Virus record (IMG/VR): IMGVR_UViG_3300043436_001160 | Span: 1 to 64,000 of that record | DNA from: a virus | Length of the DNA stretch: 64,000 nucleotides | Strand: one strand, 5' to 3' | Shown here: positions 31,734-41,689 of the stretch, one piece after another | Layout: every line of letters begins with the position of its first letter | How positions within the stretch are numbered: position 1 is the first letter of the stretch | The notes under the pieces: model-generated | Databases searched by the model: none | What the model saw: the letters and a program-made list of their open reading frames with translations, nothing else | What the model was told of the DNA's origin: nothing | Made by a program: the position numbers and the translations under genes

Positions 31734-32237
31734 ATGCCAACTATTTCATTTCAACAAGGTGTAGCTTTAGCTATGGGGGCGTATATTGATCCAGCTAATG
31801 ACTCTAATAATGAAACATTTACCTTAGTAGCGGAGGGTGGAGATACTAATCTTAACTATGTAAATCGCTATGGAAAAACTGTTTTTGGTCGAAACCCAAG
31901 AAAAAACAATGCAATTGATAATAGACTTAGATCAATTTTTCATTACTTAATTACAGGTCAACCAGGTAGTGCATCTACAATAAACTTTGCTGAAAACTCA
32001 GCAGGAACACAACTTGCTAATCTAGGTAGTATAGCTTTTTTAATAGCTTCTACAACTACTGCTGTAGCTGATTCTGATCTTACTGGAAAAGATGTAGTAT
32101 TTACTGGATATAATGCAACACATAAACAGTTAGATTATAGGGCTGGTGGTGATATCGACAATAATAGTTCTGTTTCTAAGGTTGAAAGAAACTACCACCG
32201 AACTGGTTTAGCTATTTGGAACAAACTAAAGAAATGA
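31734..32237 (+). CDS. Small putative structural protein
   Basis: A 167-residue protein: N-terminal Gly-rich segment (MGAYIDPANDSNNETFTL), an FGRNPRKNNAIDNRLRSIFHY basic-helical block, and a hydrophobic middle (LGSIAFLIASTTTAVA) that could be a strand or membrane-like segment. AAGGAA precedes the start. It may be a capsid decoration or head-fibre protein; not established. Confidence 0.5.
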   Translation: MPTISFQQGVALAMGAYIDPANDSNNETFTLVAEGGDTNLNYVNRYGKTVFGRNPRKNNAIDNRLRSIFHYLITGQPGSASTINFAENSAGTQLANLGSIAFLIASTTTAVADSDLTGKDVVFTGYNATHKQLDYRAGGDIDNNSSVSKVERNYHRTGLAIWNKLKK

Positions 32238-32244
32238 GGTTACA

Positions 32245-32415
32245 ATGAGTAGAATGCCAATGATGGGTATGGGTATGCCAACTGGTTATGGTCCTGGTAT
32301 GATGGAATCTCAGATGGGTCTTGGTGCTCAAATGCCAATGCCTGAAGAGAAACCAATGCCAAAAAAGAAAAAACCAACAAAGAAAAAAACCAGTAAGAAA
32401 GCAAAGAAAAAATGA
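32245..32415 (+). CDS. Met/Gly-rich then Lys-rich 56-residue protein
   Basis: The first 30 residues are Met/Gly/Pro-rich (MSRMPMMGMGMPTGYGPGMM), the last 26 almost all Lys/Pro/Thr. The two-part composition suggests a sticky N-terminal anchor and a DNA-binding tail. It follows the previous stop by seven bases and overlaps the next by ATGA. Confidence 0.6.
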   Translation: MSRMPMMGMGMPTGYGPGMMESQMGLGAQMPMPEEKPMPKKKKPTKKKTSKKAKKK

Positions 32416-32510
32416 AAAAGAAATGTGATATGAATTATATTAAAGAACGTACTGGTCCAAAGCCAGATTCTAAAAAACCAATAACAAAGAAAAAAACTAA
32501 GACTCGGTAA
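32412..32510 (+). CDS. Lys-rich 32-residue peptide
   Basis: A 32-residue basic frame (MKKKCDMNYIKERTGPKPDS ...) in ATGA overlap with the preceding gene. Same type as the Lys-rich set; short, so moderate support. Confidence 0.5.
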   Translation: MKKKCDMNYIKERTGPKPDSKKPITKKKTKTR

Positions 32511-32536
32511 TCCGAACAATCTTAAAGGAGAGTTAA

Positions 32537-33469
32537 ATGTTAGATACAAACAATGCTGAACAATCTCAACCTGTCGAGACTCAGCCAATCATTGCTACAC
32601 CAATCCAATCAGAAGATCCACAAACAACCCATGAACGTGCTATGTTTATGAAATATGTTCAAGATCAAGGGCAAAAGATCCCTAGTAATTTTAAATCTGC
32701 TGATGATTGGTTTAACAGTTTAATTGAAGCCCGCAAGGGATTCACTCAAGCCAGACAGGAAATAGCTTCTCTAAAGAAGCAGTATAATCAAAATGGGGTG
32801 ACTAATCCTAACTATGTGGGGGACTCACCTCAAGCTCAGGTTCAACCAGAACCAGTCGAGGATCTTTCTGGCGTTCCAGAAGATCTAAAGATTACACCAC
32901 CACCTACTACTCAGCCTGGATCTACGGCTCGGGTTAGTGCAGAAGATTGGCTTCGTTGGGGCAAGGAAATTGACTTAACGGGTGCCGTAAGTGCAACTAC
33001 TCGTAAAGAGATTCAGGCTAAAATGGGTGCTGATGAAGTAATCATTGAGCAAATGATTAAGGGTCGTAAAGCATTAGCAAAGCAATCTTGGGAAGATGCG
33101 GCAGTTGTCGTGGGCGGAAGTGACAACCTTAAGCGTCTATTCAAATGGGCTCAAGAGTCCAAGCCAGCTGATGAAGTTGCGGCTATTAATCGCTCTCTTC
33201 AAACAAACGCCTATAAGAATGTCCTCCTAGGTCTTAAGGCTGAATATGAGCAAACACAACCACAGGCAAAGCCCAAGGCTCAGGAACCCAAGGCTATGCA
33301 GAATCGGGTTAATCCCTCTCAAGTTCCACAATCCGTACAGGTGTTTAAAAATCTTGCTGAACAACAAGCTGCTTTAAGAGATCCAAGGTATCGTGTTGAT
33401 ACCAACTACAGAAAAGCAGTTGAAACAATGGTTGTTAATACATCTCGGTATGGTTTTAGAAATCGTTAA
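32537..33469 (+). CDS. Capsid scaffold/assembly protein, T7 gp9-like
   Basis: A 310-residue acidic, Gln/Pro/Glu-rich protein preceding the major capsid gene, the usual place of the scaffold. It is mostly helical with Pro-rich linkers (about residues 70-130) and a basic, helical C-terminal region ending RYRVDTNYRKAVETMVVN, as expected for the end that contacts the capsid protein. It guides procapsid assembly and leaves before or during packaging. AAAGGAG precedes the start. Confidence 0.82.
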   Translation: MLDTNNAEQSQPVETQPIIATPIQSEDPQTTHERAMFMKYVQDQGQKIPSNFKSADDWFNSLIEARKGFTQARQEIASLKKQYNQNGVTNPNYVGDSPQAQVQPEPVEDLSGVPEDLKITPPPTTQPGSTARVSAEDWLRWGKEIDLTGAVSATTRKEIQAKMGADEVIIEQMIKGRKALAKQSWEDAAVVVGGSDNLKRLFKWAQESKPADEVAAINRSLQTNAYKNVLLGLKAEYEQTQPQAKPKAQEPKAMQNRVNPSQVPQSVQVFKNLAEQQAALRDPRYRVDTNYRKAVETMVVNTSRYGFRNR

Positions 33470-33567
33470 CTCCGTATAATCCATTAGGACACGGACTAAT
33501 TAATAATTTCTCCTTCGTTAATGTTTATTTAATTTAAAAAAAAGTTTCTATATAAGGAGAAACAAAT
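33470..33567 (+). promoter_or_regulatory. Leader of the capsid gene
   Basis: A 98-base gap before the most abundant virion gene. It holds an imperfect CCGT...ACGG hairpin (33472-33494 region), an AT run with ATTAATAAT (a string also found at 1905-1913), and a strong AAGGAG site. A phage promoter is likely here but no sequence shared with other gaps was firmly identified. Confidence 0.35.
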
Positions 33568-34965
33568 ATGCCAGGTGATAACGTAACATCATTATTTCCT
33601 TTAGATTCGGGTACTAACGTATTCCCAACAGGTGGTGCACTTTCAGCTGAAAATCATTTATGGCCTAAGGGTGGACAGGCTGCTGATCCTAGTTCTCTTC
33701 CGTTGACTTCTGGTGCATCAAATCCAGATTACTGGCTTCCTATTTGGTCAGGCGAAGTAATTAATGCATATGACCAATATAATATTTTTGAACCAATGGT
33801 TGTTACTGAAACCATTGAATCAGGTACAACCAAGCGTTTCCCAATTACTGGTGTCGTTGGACACAAAGGTATTTGGAGTGCTGGTGAAGAATTAGTTGGA
33901 GATTCAGGTATTTCTACTCCAGGTTGGTTCGATATCTCACTCGATCAACGCCCAATGGCTGCGTTCTTTGAACTTGACGATATCCACCTCATGCTTACCC
34001 AATGGGATTATCGTGCTGAACTAGCACGTCAAGCTGGTCTTGCTCTTGCTAATGTTCGTGATAAGCAGATTGCTTGCATGATTGCTCAAGGTGCATTTGC
34101 CGCTAATCGTAATCCATTTGGTACTGGTCTTGCTGGTATGAATAATACATCATACGGTGGTGGTTATAAGTTTGTACCAAATTCAGTATTTAATAATCTT
34201 GGTAATCGTGGTACTGGTGTAACTGATACTCAACGAACCGACGCTGCTCTTGCACTTCTTCAACACCTTGAATATTACATGGTTAATCTCCAAGAACAAG
34301 ATGTTCCAGCTGGTGAAGTCTACTGCGCTGTATCCCCAGCTGCTTTCCATGACATTCGTGCTCTTGGTATTGCTCGTGATGCTACTGGTCTTGTTGGTGG
34401 TGCTGGTCGTCCATTCTTTGGTGGTGTATCTGAAGCTGGTGGTCTTGGTGCTGGCCTTAATCAAGGTATGTTTAACATTGGTGATATGCTAGAATACATG
34501 GGTATCAAGATCATCAAGAGCAACCACCTTGCCCAACTTGATGGTAATCGTATACTTTCAAACGGCACTGGTACTGGTGCAGTTGGTACTCTTGCCAATA
34601 AACCAAAAGCCGTTAGCGGCTCAACTGGTTTAGTTACTGATGCTGGTGTTATTCGTGACCTTGGCGATCAAAAGTATAACTTTGACTGGTGCCGCGATGA
34701 TGATGGTACCTATGTTACTACTGCTACTACTCCACTAAATAATGGTGCACCAACTGGTACTATTAATCCAGTTAAAGCCTTAATTTGGCAACGCAATGCT
34801 GTATGTTCACTACGCCTACAGGGTATGAAAGTTGAAACAGTTAAGGATGTCCGTCGTGGTACTTTCTTTACTGTAGCTAGTATCATGGGTGGTGCAGGTA
34901 TTCTTCGCCCAGAGCTTTGTGCTGCAATTCAAGGTACATATCCAATTACCTCAATTACTACTTAA
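33568..34965 (+). CDS. Major capsid protein, T7 gp10-like
   Basis: A 465-residue HK97-fold capsid protein. Features typical of podovirus capsids are seen: an N-terminal arm, the E-loop region with TKRFPITGVVGHKGIWSAGEELVG, a PMAAFFELDDIHLMLTQWDYRAELARQ spine helix, and a P-domain ending with the HDIRALGIARDATG segment. Glycine-rich loops follow (VGGAGRPFFGGVSEAGGLGAG). Codons are the most uniform in the window. A strong terminator sits 35 bases downstream, as in T7 after gp10, and a good ribosome site upstream, so high expression is expected. Confidence 0.93.
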   Translation: MPGDNVTSLFPLDSGTNVFPTGGALSAENHLWPKGGQAADPSSLPLTSGASNPDYWLPIWSGEVINAYDQYNIFEPMVVTETIESGTTKRFPITGVVGHKGIWSAGEELVGDSGISTPGWFDISLDQRPMAAFFELDDIHLMLTQWDYRAELARQAGLALANVRDKQIACMIAQGAFAANRNPFGTGLAGMNNTSYGGGYKFVPNSVFNNLGNRGTGVTDTQRTDAALALLQHLEYYMVNLQEQDVPAGEVYCAVSPAAFHDIRALGIARDATGLVGGAGRPFFGGVSEAGGLGAGLNQGMFNIGDMLEYMGIKIIKSNHLAQLDGNRILSNGTGTGAVGTLANKPKAVSGSTGLVTDAGVIRDLGDQKYNFDWCRDDDGTYVTTATTPLNNGAPTGTINPVKALIWQRNAVCSLRLQGMKVETVKDVRRGTFFTVASIMGGAGILRPELCAAIQGTYPITSITT

Positions 34966-34999
34966 TTTTAGTGTTAACTAATTACATTTTATTACTTGT

Positions 35000-35035
35000 A
35001 CCTAGGGGGTCGAAAGGCCCCCTAGGTATTTTTTT
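35000..35035 (+). terminator. Strong terminator after the capsid gene
   Basis: ACCTAGGGGGTC, GAAA loop, GGCCCCCTAGGT (12 bp, one G:T), then ATTTTTTT. It matches the position of the T7 late terminator after gene 10. Confidence 0.95.
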
Positions 35036-35048
35036 CTCAGGAGTACTT

Positions 35049-35219
35049 ATGTCTTTAAAATCATATAATCCAATTCAAATGTCTTCTAGAGGTCTTGGCG
35101 ATACCGTAGCTAAGGTGGCAAACAAACTGGGATTTAAAAAAACCCCAGGATGTGGTTGCGAAAAACGTCAAGAAATGTTAAACAAACTTGTGCCTTATAA
35201 GCAGAAGGGAGGTAAGTAA
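35049..35219 (+). CDS. Small phage protein with CxC-KRQ motif
   Basis: A 56-residue protein with GLGDTVAKVANKLGF and GCGCEKRQEMLNKLVPY. The latter motif recurs in short uncharacterised phage proteins located in structural operons. The start 35049 follows CAGGAG. It ends in a TAATG overlap with the tail-tube gene. Two Cys and many Lys make it another possible nucleic-acid or zinc binder. Confidence 0.65.
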   Translation: MSLKSYNPIQMSSRGLGDTVAKVANKLGFKKTPGCGCEKRQEMLNKLVPYKQKGGK

Positions 35220-35890
35220 TGGGACTATACAGCTATGTAGATGCAGTTAATCACATGCTATTGTCCTCGGGTGAACACATAGTAAATGATCTTAGTACAG
35301 ATGCGGGTGTCGATACAAGTGTTGCTCAGTTCATACTTAATCAAACTATAAAAGCAGCTGTAATGAGAGGTATAGCAAACAATAGATATGTTGCTACCTT
35401 TACTCCTGAAACAGCTGGTGTTAACGTAGGTAAGATAATCTTACCCGATACTGCTTGTTATGCTCAAGTTGTTGAACCTCTGTTCGATCCTACGACGGGG
35501 GAGGTGATCCAAACTACTATTAAGTCCAATCCAACAAGGTTGTTCAACATCACCAAGCAGACTGATATATTTGATAAGGCATTAAAAATTGAGGTTATTG
35601 TAACACTTAATAACGCAGCAAACAACTATGGTTGGGATGACATTGATTCTGCTTTACAAAGAGGAATCATGGAAACTGCTGCTAGAGAGTATCAGGCTAT
35701 AACCCAAGGTGATCTAGACGTCGATAAGCGTATGGCTATGCGAGAACAATACCATCTTTCTCGTGGCCGAGCTTCTGATGTTTTTAAGAAAAATAGATCT
35801 ATATTACTAGGTGATCATGGAACTAGAGCAGCTGTCGATAGACGTGGCATTCTCTCTAATGATCCATACTTTACAAGAACGAGGTTCTAA
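35219..35890 (+). CDS. Tail tubular protein A, T7 gp11-like (gatekeeper)
   Basis: A 223-residue protein in the gp11 slot, close to T7 gp11 in length (196). It opens with a helical segment (YSYVDAVNHMLLSSGE) typical of adaptor/gatekeeper proteins, followed by strands (YVATFTPETAGVNVGKIILP) and a C-terminal helical DLDVDKRMAMREQYHLSRGRAS block. It attaches under the portal and recruits the nozzle. One-base overlaps join it to both neighbours. Confidence 0.88.
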   Translation: MGLYSYVDAVNHMLLSSGEHIVNDLSTDAGVDTSVAQFILNQTIKAAVMRGIANNRYVATFTPETAGVNVGKIILPDTACYAQVVEPLFDPTTGEVIQTTIKSNPTRLFNITKQTDIFDKALKIEVIVTLNNAANNYGWDDIDSALQRGIMETAAREYQAITQGDLDVDKRMAMREQYHLSRGRASDVFKKNRSILLGDHGTRAAVDRRGILSNDPYFTRTRF

Positions 35891-38610
35891 TGGCTTTTGC
35901 AAGACTTCCAATTAATACACTAAGTGGTGGCGTAGGGCGACAAGCACCTACTAAGAGACTAACCAGTGAGGCTGAAAACATAGATAACTGCCTCGTTACT
36001 CTTGAGAAGTCTGTTGAAAAAAGACCACCACTTACTTATGTATCCACCAGTACTGGAAATAGTTATCTAGATGTTGCTAATGTTGAGGTTCCTGCGGGAT
36101 TAAACTTTAATACTGATAACCTTTATTTTCACTTTCTAGATATTGATGGATACAATCGTTATTGCATTATTATTAATAGAGCAGGATATCCATTTGATCC
36201 TGTAGTTCAAAACTCTTTTACCCACAGTGGTCATACAATTAATCTTTCTGATTTTATAACTGTTTATAGAATTGAACCTACTCAATGGATTAAAGAAACT
36301 GTAGATAACTCTGCTGGAATTACTAATACATCTGGGTTTAATCGAGCAGTTTATGAATACTTGACATATGGAAATAGAGCAACAACTGCTAATTATTATT
36401 TAGCAGGAGAGAATATTGTCAATGTTACACCGTCTTCTGTTAATGAAACTTTTGGCTCTACTGACTTTGATGTAGGTTTGTTACTATGGAATAAAAAAAT
36501 TCCTATTGATTATTTACCAGATAATAGAAACTTAGAGACTGGTATTTCTTCAACTAACTGGATTAGTTCATTCCCAAATAATGAATACATTCACTCAGGT
36601 GATGTAATCAATTACAAGAGAACAAGTCCACCCCAAACCTTATTACCTGTTGATGAAGACTTAATTGATTCTGATCGTTATTGGATTAACGTAAGAGATG
36701 ATGTTATTTTAAATATTAATCCAGATACCTTAGAGGAAGAAGAAGAAGGCCAGAGTAGAGAAAACTTTAGTGAGATTCCTCAGTTTCCAGCATCTGAAGT
36801 TTATAATGATGTTAGAGATTTTAATGGCTATAGAGCCAGTAGAATGATCTATGATTACTATGACAAGCCTCATAATATTTCTATTCCTGGTGGTGGTATT
36901 GTATGGACAAAGGATCATTATTATCCAAGTTCACCCCTGCCAGCAGAAGATAGAGATGGTAATACAGACTACCTTGGATTAGGAAAAGTCTACGCTGCAA
37001 GAAATAATTACTTAACATTTCCTGCTAGTTTTTATAGAGCAACACGTTATACCAAGAATCCATACTTTGAACGACTACGCAGTGAAGGTCCTAACTCTGT
37101 AATAGACCACCGTACTTTCCCTATTTGGATTTACAAAGACTTTACAGACCAAGGTAAGTGGAAGGTTAAACACATGCCTTTGGTTCCACGACGATCTGGA
37201 ACAAGTCTTAGCAACCCTGGGCCTAAAGCTTTAGAGCGAAAAGAAACAATCCAATCAGTATCTATTTGGAAGAATAGACTTTGGATTGCTACTGAAAATA
37301 CAATTATGGCTAGTAGAACTAACTCATTCTTTGATTTCTGGGTATCAGATATTTCTAATATAGTAGAAACAGATCCTATTGATATCCAAGCAAGCGTGGG
37401 TGCTTATAACAAACTGACTTATATTGTACCGTTCCAAAATATTCTAATTGTTTTGGGTGCTGGTTCAACTCAGTTTGAAGTACGAGGTGGCTCCAATGAT
37501 GTAGGTATTTCTCCGTTTAACGTCGAGTTTAGACCTACTTCATTCTTTAGTACTTCTAAAGTAACAGCTCCACAGAAAATGGGTACAAATGTTTTCTTTG
37601 TAAATGATAAAAAAATGTATATGTATCTTAGTGGTAGTTCCTTTAGTGATGAGTACTCAACTTCAATGGACATTAGTCATCACTGTAGAGATTATCTTCC
37701 TTCTGATATCTCAGCTTTAGGTGTTAGCTCGGCAACAAGTACTGTATTTATGGTAGATCAAAGTGCCCCTAACTATATGTATTTATTTACATTTAGAACT
37801 AATGGTGATAAGATTTCTCAGAATGCATTCCATAGATGGGTATTATCTTCTAATGATAATATTAAATCTATTAAGGCATATGAAAAAGATCTTTACATAA
37901 TTAGTAAAAGACCAACTGGACCAGTTATTAATAATCTTCCTAATAAGCTTTGTGTTTATTTTGTTTCTTTAGAAACTGTACCTTACACAACACCTATGTT
38001 AGATTGGTTAATTACTAAACAACCAGAAGGTAGTTTGTTTGGAGGTAAAACAAAGATTATCCTTCCTTACTATGATCCCAATGTTAGTTATGTTTCTTTA
38101 ACTAATGCTTCTTGGGGTTCAGAGCAATATAAGGTTATTGCTGTAGCTTCTGGAGATATCTCTTATAATGCTTCCACTAATAATACAGAAATCTTTATTA
38201 CTGGTGATTATAGGGCATATCCTGTTTCTATTGGACGAACATATCAAATGAATGTTGAATTGTCTCAGCAAGTCTATAGATCAGCTCAAGATCCTAATTC
38301 AGTTTATGAAGGCGTACTTAACCTTAAGAAGATAACTACTAGACACTTGTATTCAGGTTCATATGATTTAGTTGTTGAGCGTCGGGGTCGTTTAGATAAT
38401 CCTGTTACATTCTATCCACTAGATACCAACAGCATTATAGATACTTTAGCTCAACTTAGGATAGATAGGGTTGGGGAACATTTGGTAAAGATCCTCAGTT
38501 ACTCTGAGAATTGTAAAATCTTTATCAGATCATCTTATCCAACCCCGTGTAATATATCAAATATAGAGATTGTTGGTAACTTTAGATCTCTAAATACCAG
38601 CATTGAATAA
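35890..38610 (+). CDS. Tail tubular protein B / nozzle, T7 gp12-like
   Basis: A 906-residue protein (T7 gp12: 794) with the family opening MAFARLPINTLSGGVGRQAP and an ENIDNCLVTLEKSVEKRPP segment, then a long beta-propeller-like region and many Asn/Tyr/Pro loops. It forms the hexameric tail nozzle through which DNA passes and on which fibres dock. Overlap with gp11-like gene by one base; eight bases to the tail fibre. Confidence 0.9.
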   Translation: MAFARLPINTLSGGVGRQAPTKRLTSEAENIDNCLVTLEKSVEKRPPLTYVSTSTGNSYLDVANVEVPAGLNFNTDNLYFHFLDIDGYNRYCIIINRAGYPFDPVVQNSFTHSGHTINLSDFITVYRIEPTQWIKETVDNSAGITNTSGFNRAVYEYLTYGNRATTANYYLAGENIVNVTPSSVNETFGSTDFDVGLLLWNKKIPIDYLPDNRNLETGISSTNWISSFPNNEYIHSGDVINYKRTSPPQTLLPVDEDLIDSDRYWINVRDDVILNINPDTLEEEEEGQSRENFSEIPQFPASEVYNDVRDFNGYRASRMIYDYYDKPHNISIPGGGIVWTKDHYYPSSPLPAEDRDGNTDYLGLGKVYAARNNYLTFPASFYRATRYTKNPYFERLRSEGPNSVIDHRTFPIWIYKDFTDQGKWKVKHMPLVPRRSGTSLSNPGPKALERKETIQSVSIWKNRLWIATENTIMASRTNSFFDFWVSDISNIVETDPIDIQASVGAYNKLTYIVPFQNILIVLGAGSTQFEVRGGSNDVGISPFNVEFRPTSFFSTSKVTAPQKMGTNVFFVNDKKMYMYLSGSSFSDEYSTSMDISHHCRDYLPSDISALGVSSATSTVFMVDQSAPNYMYLFTFRTNGDKISQNAFHRWVLSSNDNIKSIKAYEKDLYIISKRPTGPVINNLPNKLCVYFVSLETVPYTTPMLDWLITKQPEGSLFGGKTKIILPYYDPNVSYVSLTNASWGSEQYKVIAVASGDISYNASTNNTEIFITGDYRAYPVSIGRTYQMNVELSQQVYRSAQDPNSVYEGVLNLKKITTRHLYSGSYDLVVERRGRLDNPVTFYPLDTNSIIDTLAQLRIDRVGEHLVKILSYSENCKIFIRSSYPTPCNISNIEIVGNFRSLNTSIE

Positions 38611-38619
38611 GGAGAAAGC

Positions 38620-41600
38620 ATGCCTTGTTATGATTATTTAACTACGAATTCTTCGTTATTTACAAATACAGAAGTAACTTTGCCTATTAGTGGCACTACT
38701 TATTCCTATAATTCTTTATATTGGATTTGTAATTATTCAGTTTCAACTCAGTTAAAAGTATTTAAGAAGAGCTCTACAACAAGTAATACTGTTCAGTTGA
38801 TTTTAAATACAGACTTTACTATTAATGAAACTAATGCTACTATTAATATTACAGCATCTTTAGTTGGTTTTGATCAGATTGTGCTACAAAGATCTACCCT
38901 TAGTGATCGCATGATTACTAATTTTTCAGAAGGCGCTAAACTTACCGCTAAAGATCTTAATGATTGTTTCTATCAGTTGTTATTTGTAACTCAAGAAAAA
39001 GACTTTACTAACTCAACCGTTAATGTTAATTACTCTTTAGCAACCGCAGTTAGTGCGTGGGTAAATGGAACTTCATATACAATTGGTAGTATTGTTTCAT
39101 ATAACAATAAAATTTATAAATGTATCCAAGCCACCAGTAGCATTGATCCAACTAATGTTTCATTCTGGACAATGATTAATCCAACACTTAATGGATTTTA
39201 TATTACAGGAACTAACTCTAGTTTAGAGTTTGACTTTAGTAATTTACAAGCTGGACATGCTATTATTTGGAATGGAACTAAGTTTGTATCTAATGCCTTT
39301 AGTGGTTCTATTTCAAATCTATCAGATGTCGATACAACTCCCGTAGCTAATAAAGATATCTTAGTATATGATACTTCTAATGGTAATAAATGGACTGCAA
39401 AAAGTCCAACAGTTGATATTACCCAAGCACAACTTCTTTTTGCAGATAGAACATTCTATCCTCCAACAAACCTTTCATGGTACAACGGAACTGGACTTAA
39501 TGTTTCTTCAGTAACACAACTTGGTGGATTTAAAAATAACTCTAATCAATGGGTAGTTACAGATCCTCCTACAGTTTATCATATTATTAAGAAAATTCTA
39601 CCAGCTGAAGAAGATCCAGTTACTTATTTTACCAATGTAACCAATAGTCTTGAAGATGTTTCAGATCGTTTGTCAAATCCAATTAAGATTAAACTAGAAT
39701 GGAATTTAAATCAAGGTAGAATTAATACCGCAAAATCAGATGGTTTTGATAATCTTGGCAATTATAAATCAATGTATTGGAATAAACCCAATGAATTATA
39801 CAGTGCATCTGGTTATAATTTAACAGGTCCTTTGCCACTTGTATTTCATGGAGTACAATCTGTAGATTCTCCAGTTACTAAAGTATATACAAGTCCTTAT
39901 TTCAATAGAACAACTGTCTCAGCAAGTGAAACATCCTATACATCAAAACTATATGGTTATGGTATTGCAGCTTTCTATCTTAGTGTACCAGAGTGTTATA
40001 CAACAACACTTAAGATGCCTATATTTAGTTTAACATCTGGAGAAGAACAACTATTTTATTTACCAGTGGCGTCTGGATCAAACCTTGATACTACTGGGAT
40101 TAGTAATGCATTTAATTCAATCTCAGCTGAAGGTGGTACATTTAATAACGGTAATGTAAATTTTAAAGATTTTTATCTTTTACATCTCCGTGATATGTGT
40201 TTTGCTGGAGTAAGACAACCAGGTAGTTATAGTGTAAGCGCTAGTCCACAACAACGAGATAAAATTGCTCGATTAATGAAAAATTACTTTATAGCTGCGG
40301 ATTATGATTTTAGTTATATTGGAGATACTTTAACTAACACTATAAATTATAAACGACTTGAAACAGCAGAATCAGCTATTAGTTGTATGTGGAAAATTCC
40401 TGCTACAATTATTTACTATAATAAACAATCTTTAGCAATGGCATCAACAGCTGAAGGTTCAATTAATACAAGTAATAGTTTTACCAATGAAAAACCAACT
40501 GTAAGATTTCAGGGTTGGAATCGTTTACAAAAAACAGAAAATTTAGATAGTACAACTAGTAATAGATGGGAAGGTGTTTATGCCAAAGCAGATAAACTAT
40601 GGACTGCTTGGCAACAACGATGGCTTACAGAAAATACTAATACCTATGATTATCGTTTTAATGAAGCAGATATTGATTGGTTCACCAGTAATGTTGGAGT
40701 CGTAGACACAAGTACATTAAATCCACATTTAGATTTGTACAGACAAAGTTATGATTATCCTAGTTATACAGCTAATACTTATATTAGTGGTTACACAGCT
40801 ATTTCTGCTGGTAGTGTTGTTCCATGGGCTTTTAGGCCAAATGATATACACGCAGGAGGTGGACTTCCTGATAATGCTGGATATACTGGTGTTTACCAAA
40901 GTTTTGTAGATCAGAATGCTATATTTTCTAATGCTCATAACTTTGTTCCTAATCCCGAAGATGAATATGTTTTTAGAGTTGTAGCTAAGAAAGGTGTTAT
41001 TAGTAATTATTTTATTGATGCACTTAGAGATAAACTTAAATCATCAATTATCTTGGAATATGGTTTAACCGACAATGCAAATTATCAATCTAAGAATAGT
41101 GTAACTACTAATACAAGTATTTATAAAAATCAATACAGTCAACTAGAAGCATCTAGTGCCAGAGTTTGGTCTAAAACAGATTTATCAAAGTTAAAAGTAT
41201 ATATTAAGAATGAATCAGTTGAAACTTATGCAGGTGATACTCGTTATGTAATTACCTTAGCAATTCGTGTGCCACGTTTAAAATCTTTAGGATATTCTAA
41301 AGTTTATAGAAAGTTTTCTGATGCAGAAACAGGACATCCACAAAGAGACAGTAATGCTGATGATACCGAAATTGACTCAGGCCCTTGGGGTTTTACATTA
41401 GGTCCTATTACTGGAGCTGCAACTCCAGTGTTATTCGGTACAGTAGCAAATAATAAAAATATTTATACTTATGATGCAATGGGAATTTATACTATGTATA
41501 ATGAAGTTGGTATTGGTTCTAGAGCTTATGGTATTGCAAATCGTGTCGAGTGTGCTGTAAAGTTTACAAACCTAGGTATTCCTAGTAATCTTTGGATTCG

Positions 41601-41679
41601 TTTATCTGTTTTAAATACAGATGGAACTTTAGCTTTAATTAATAGTGGTGGATTTAATTCTTTAGCAACTCAAGAATAA
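38620..41679 (+). CDS. Tail fibre, T7 gp17-like N terminus with CBM5/12-like module
   Basis: A 1,019-residue fibre. The first 125 residues match the T7 gp17-type tail-attachment domain: YDYLTTNSSLFTNTEV..., a FTINETNATINITASLVG beta block, RSTLSDRMITNFSEGAKLTAKDLN and a helical QLLFVTQEKDF. Residues 147-183 (W147...NGTSYTIGSIVSYNNKIYKC...W183) have the spacing of chitin/cellulose-binding CBM5/12 modules. The rest is a large beta-rich receptor-binding part with no enzyme motif. It should mediate host recognition. Confidence 0.85.
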   Translation: MPCYDYLTTNSSLFTNTEVTLPISGTTYSYNSLYWICNYSVSTQLKVFKKSSTTSNTVQLILNTDFTINETNATINITASLVGFDQIVLQRSTLSDRMITNFSEGAKLTAKDLNDCFYQLLFVTQEKDFTNSTVNVNYSLATAVSAWVNGTSYTIGSIVSYNNKIYKCIQATSSIDPTNVSFWTMINPTLNGFYITGTNSSLEFDFSNLQAGHAIIWNGTKFVSNAFSGSISNLSDVDTTPVANKDILVYDTSNGNKWTAKSPTVDITQAQLLFADRTFYPPTNLSWYNGTGLNVSSVTQLGGFKNNSNQWVVTDPPTVYHIIKKILPAEEDPVTYFTNVTNSLEDVSDRLSNPIKIKLEWNLNQGRINTAKSDGFDNLGNYKSMYWNKPNELYSASGYNLTGPLPLVFHGVQSVDSPVTKVYTSPYFNRTTVSASETSYTSKLYGYGIAAFYLSVPECYTTTLKMPIFSLTSGEEQLFYLPVASGSNLDTTGISNAFNSISAEGGTFNNGNVNFKDFYLLHLRDMCFAGVRQPGSYSVSASPQQRDKIARLMKNYFIAADYDFSYIGDTLTNTINYKRLETAESAISCMWKIPATIIYYNKQSLAMASTAEGSINTSNSFTNEKPTVRFQGWNRLQKTENLDSTTSNRWEGVYAKADKLWTAWQQRWLTENTNTYDYRFNEADIDWFTSNVGVVDTSTLNPHLDLYRQSYDYPSYTANTYISGYTAISAGSVVPWAFRPNDIHAGGGLPDNAGYTGVYQSFVDQNAIFSNAHNFVPNPEDEYVFRVVAKKGVISNYFIDALRDKLKSSIILEYGLTDNANYQSKNSVTTNTSIYKNQYSQLEASSARVWSKTDLSKLKVYIKNESVETYAGDTRYVITLAIRVPRLKSLGYSKVYRKFSDAETGHPQRDSNADDTEIDSGPWGFTLGPITGAATPVLFGTVANNKNIYTYDAMGIYTMYNEVGIGSRAYGIANRVECAVKFTNLGIPSNLWIRLSVLNTDGTLALINSGGFNSLATQE

Positions 41680-41689
41680 GGAGAAACTA

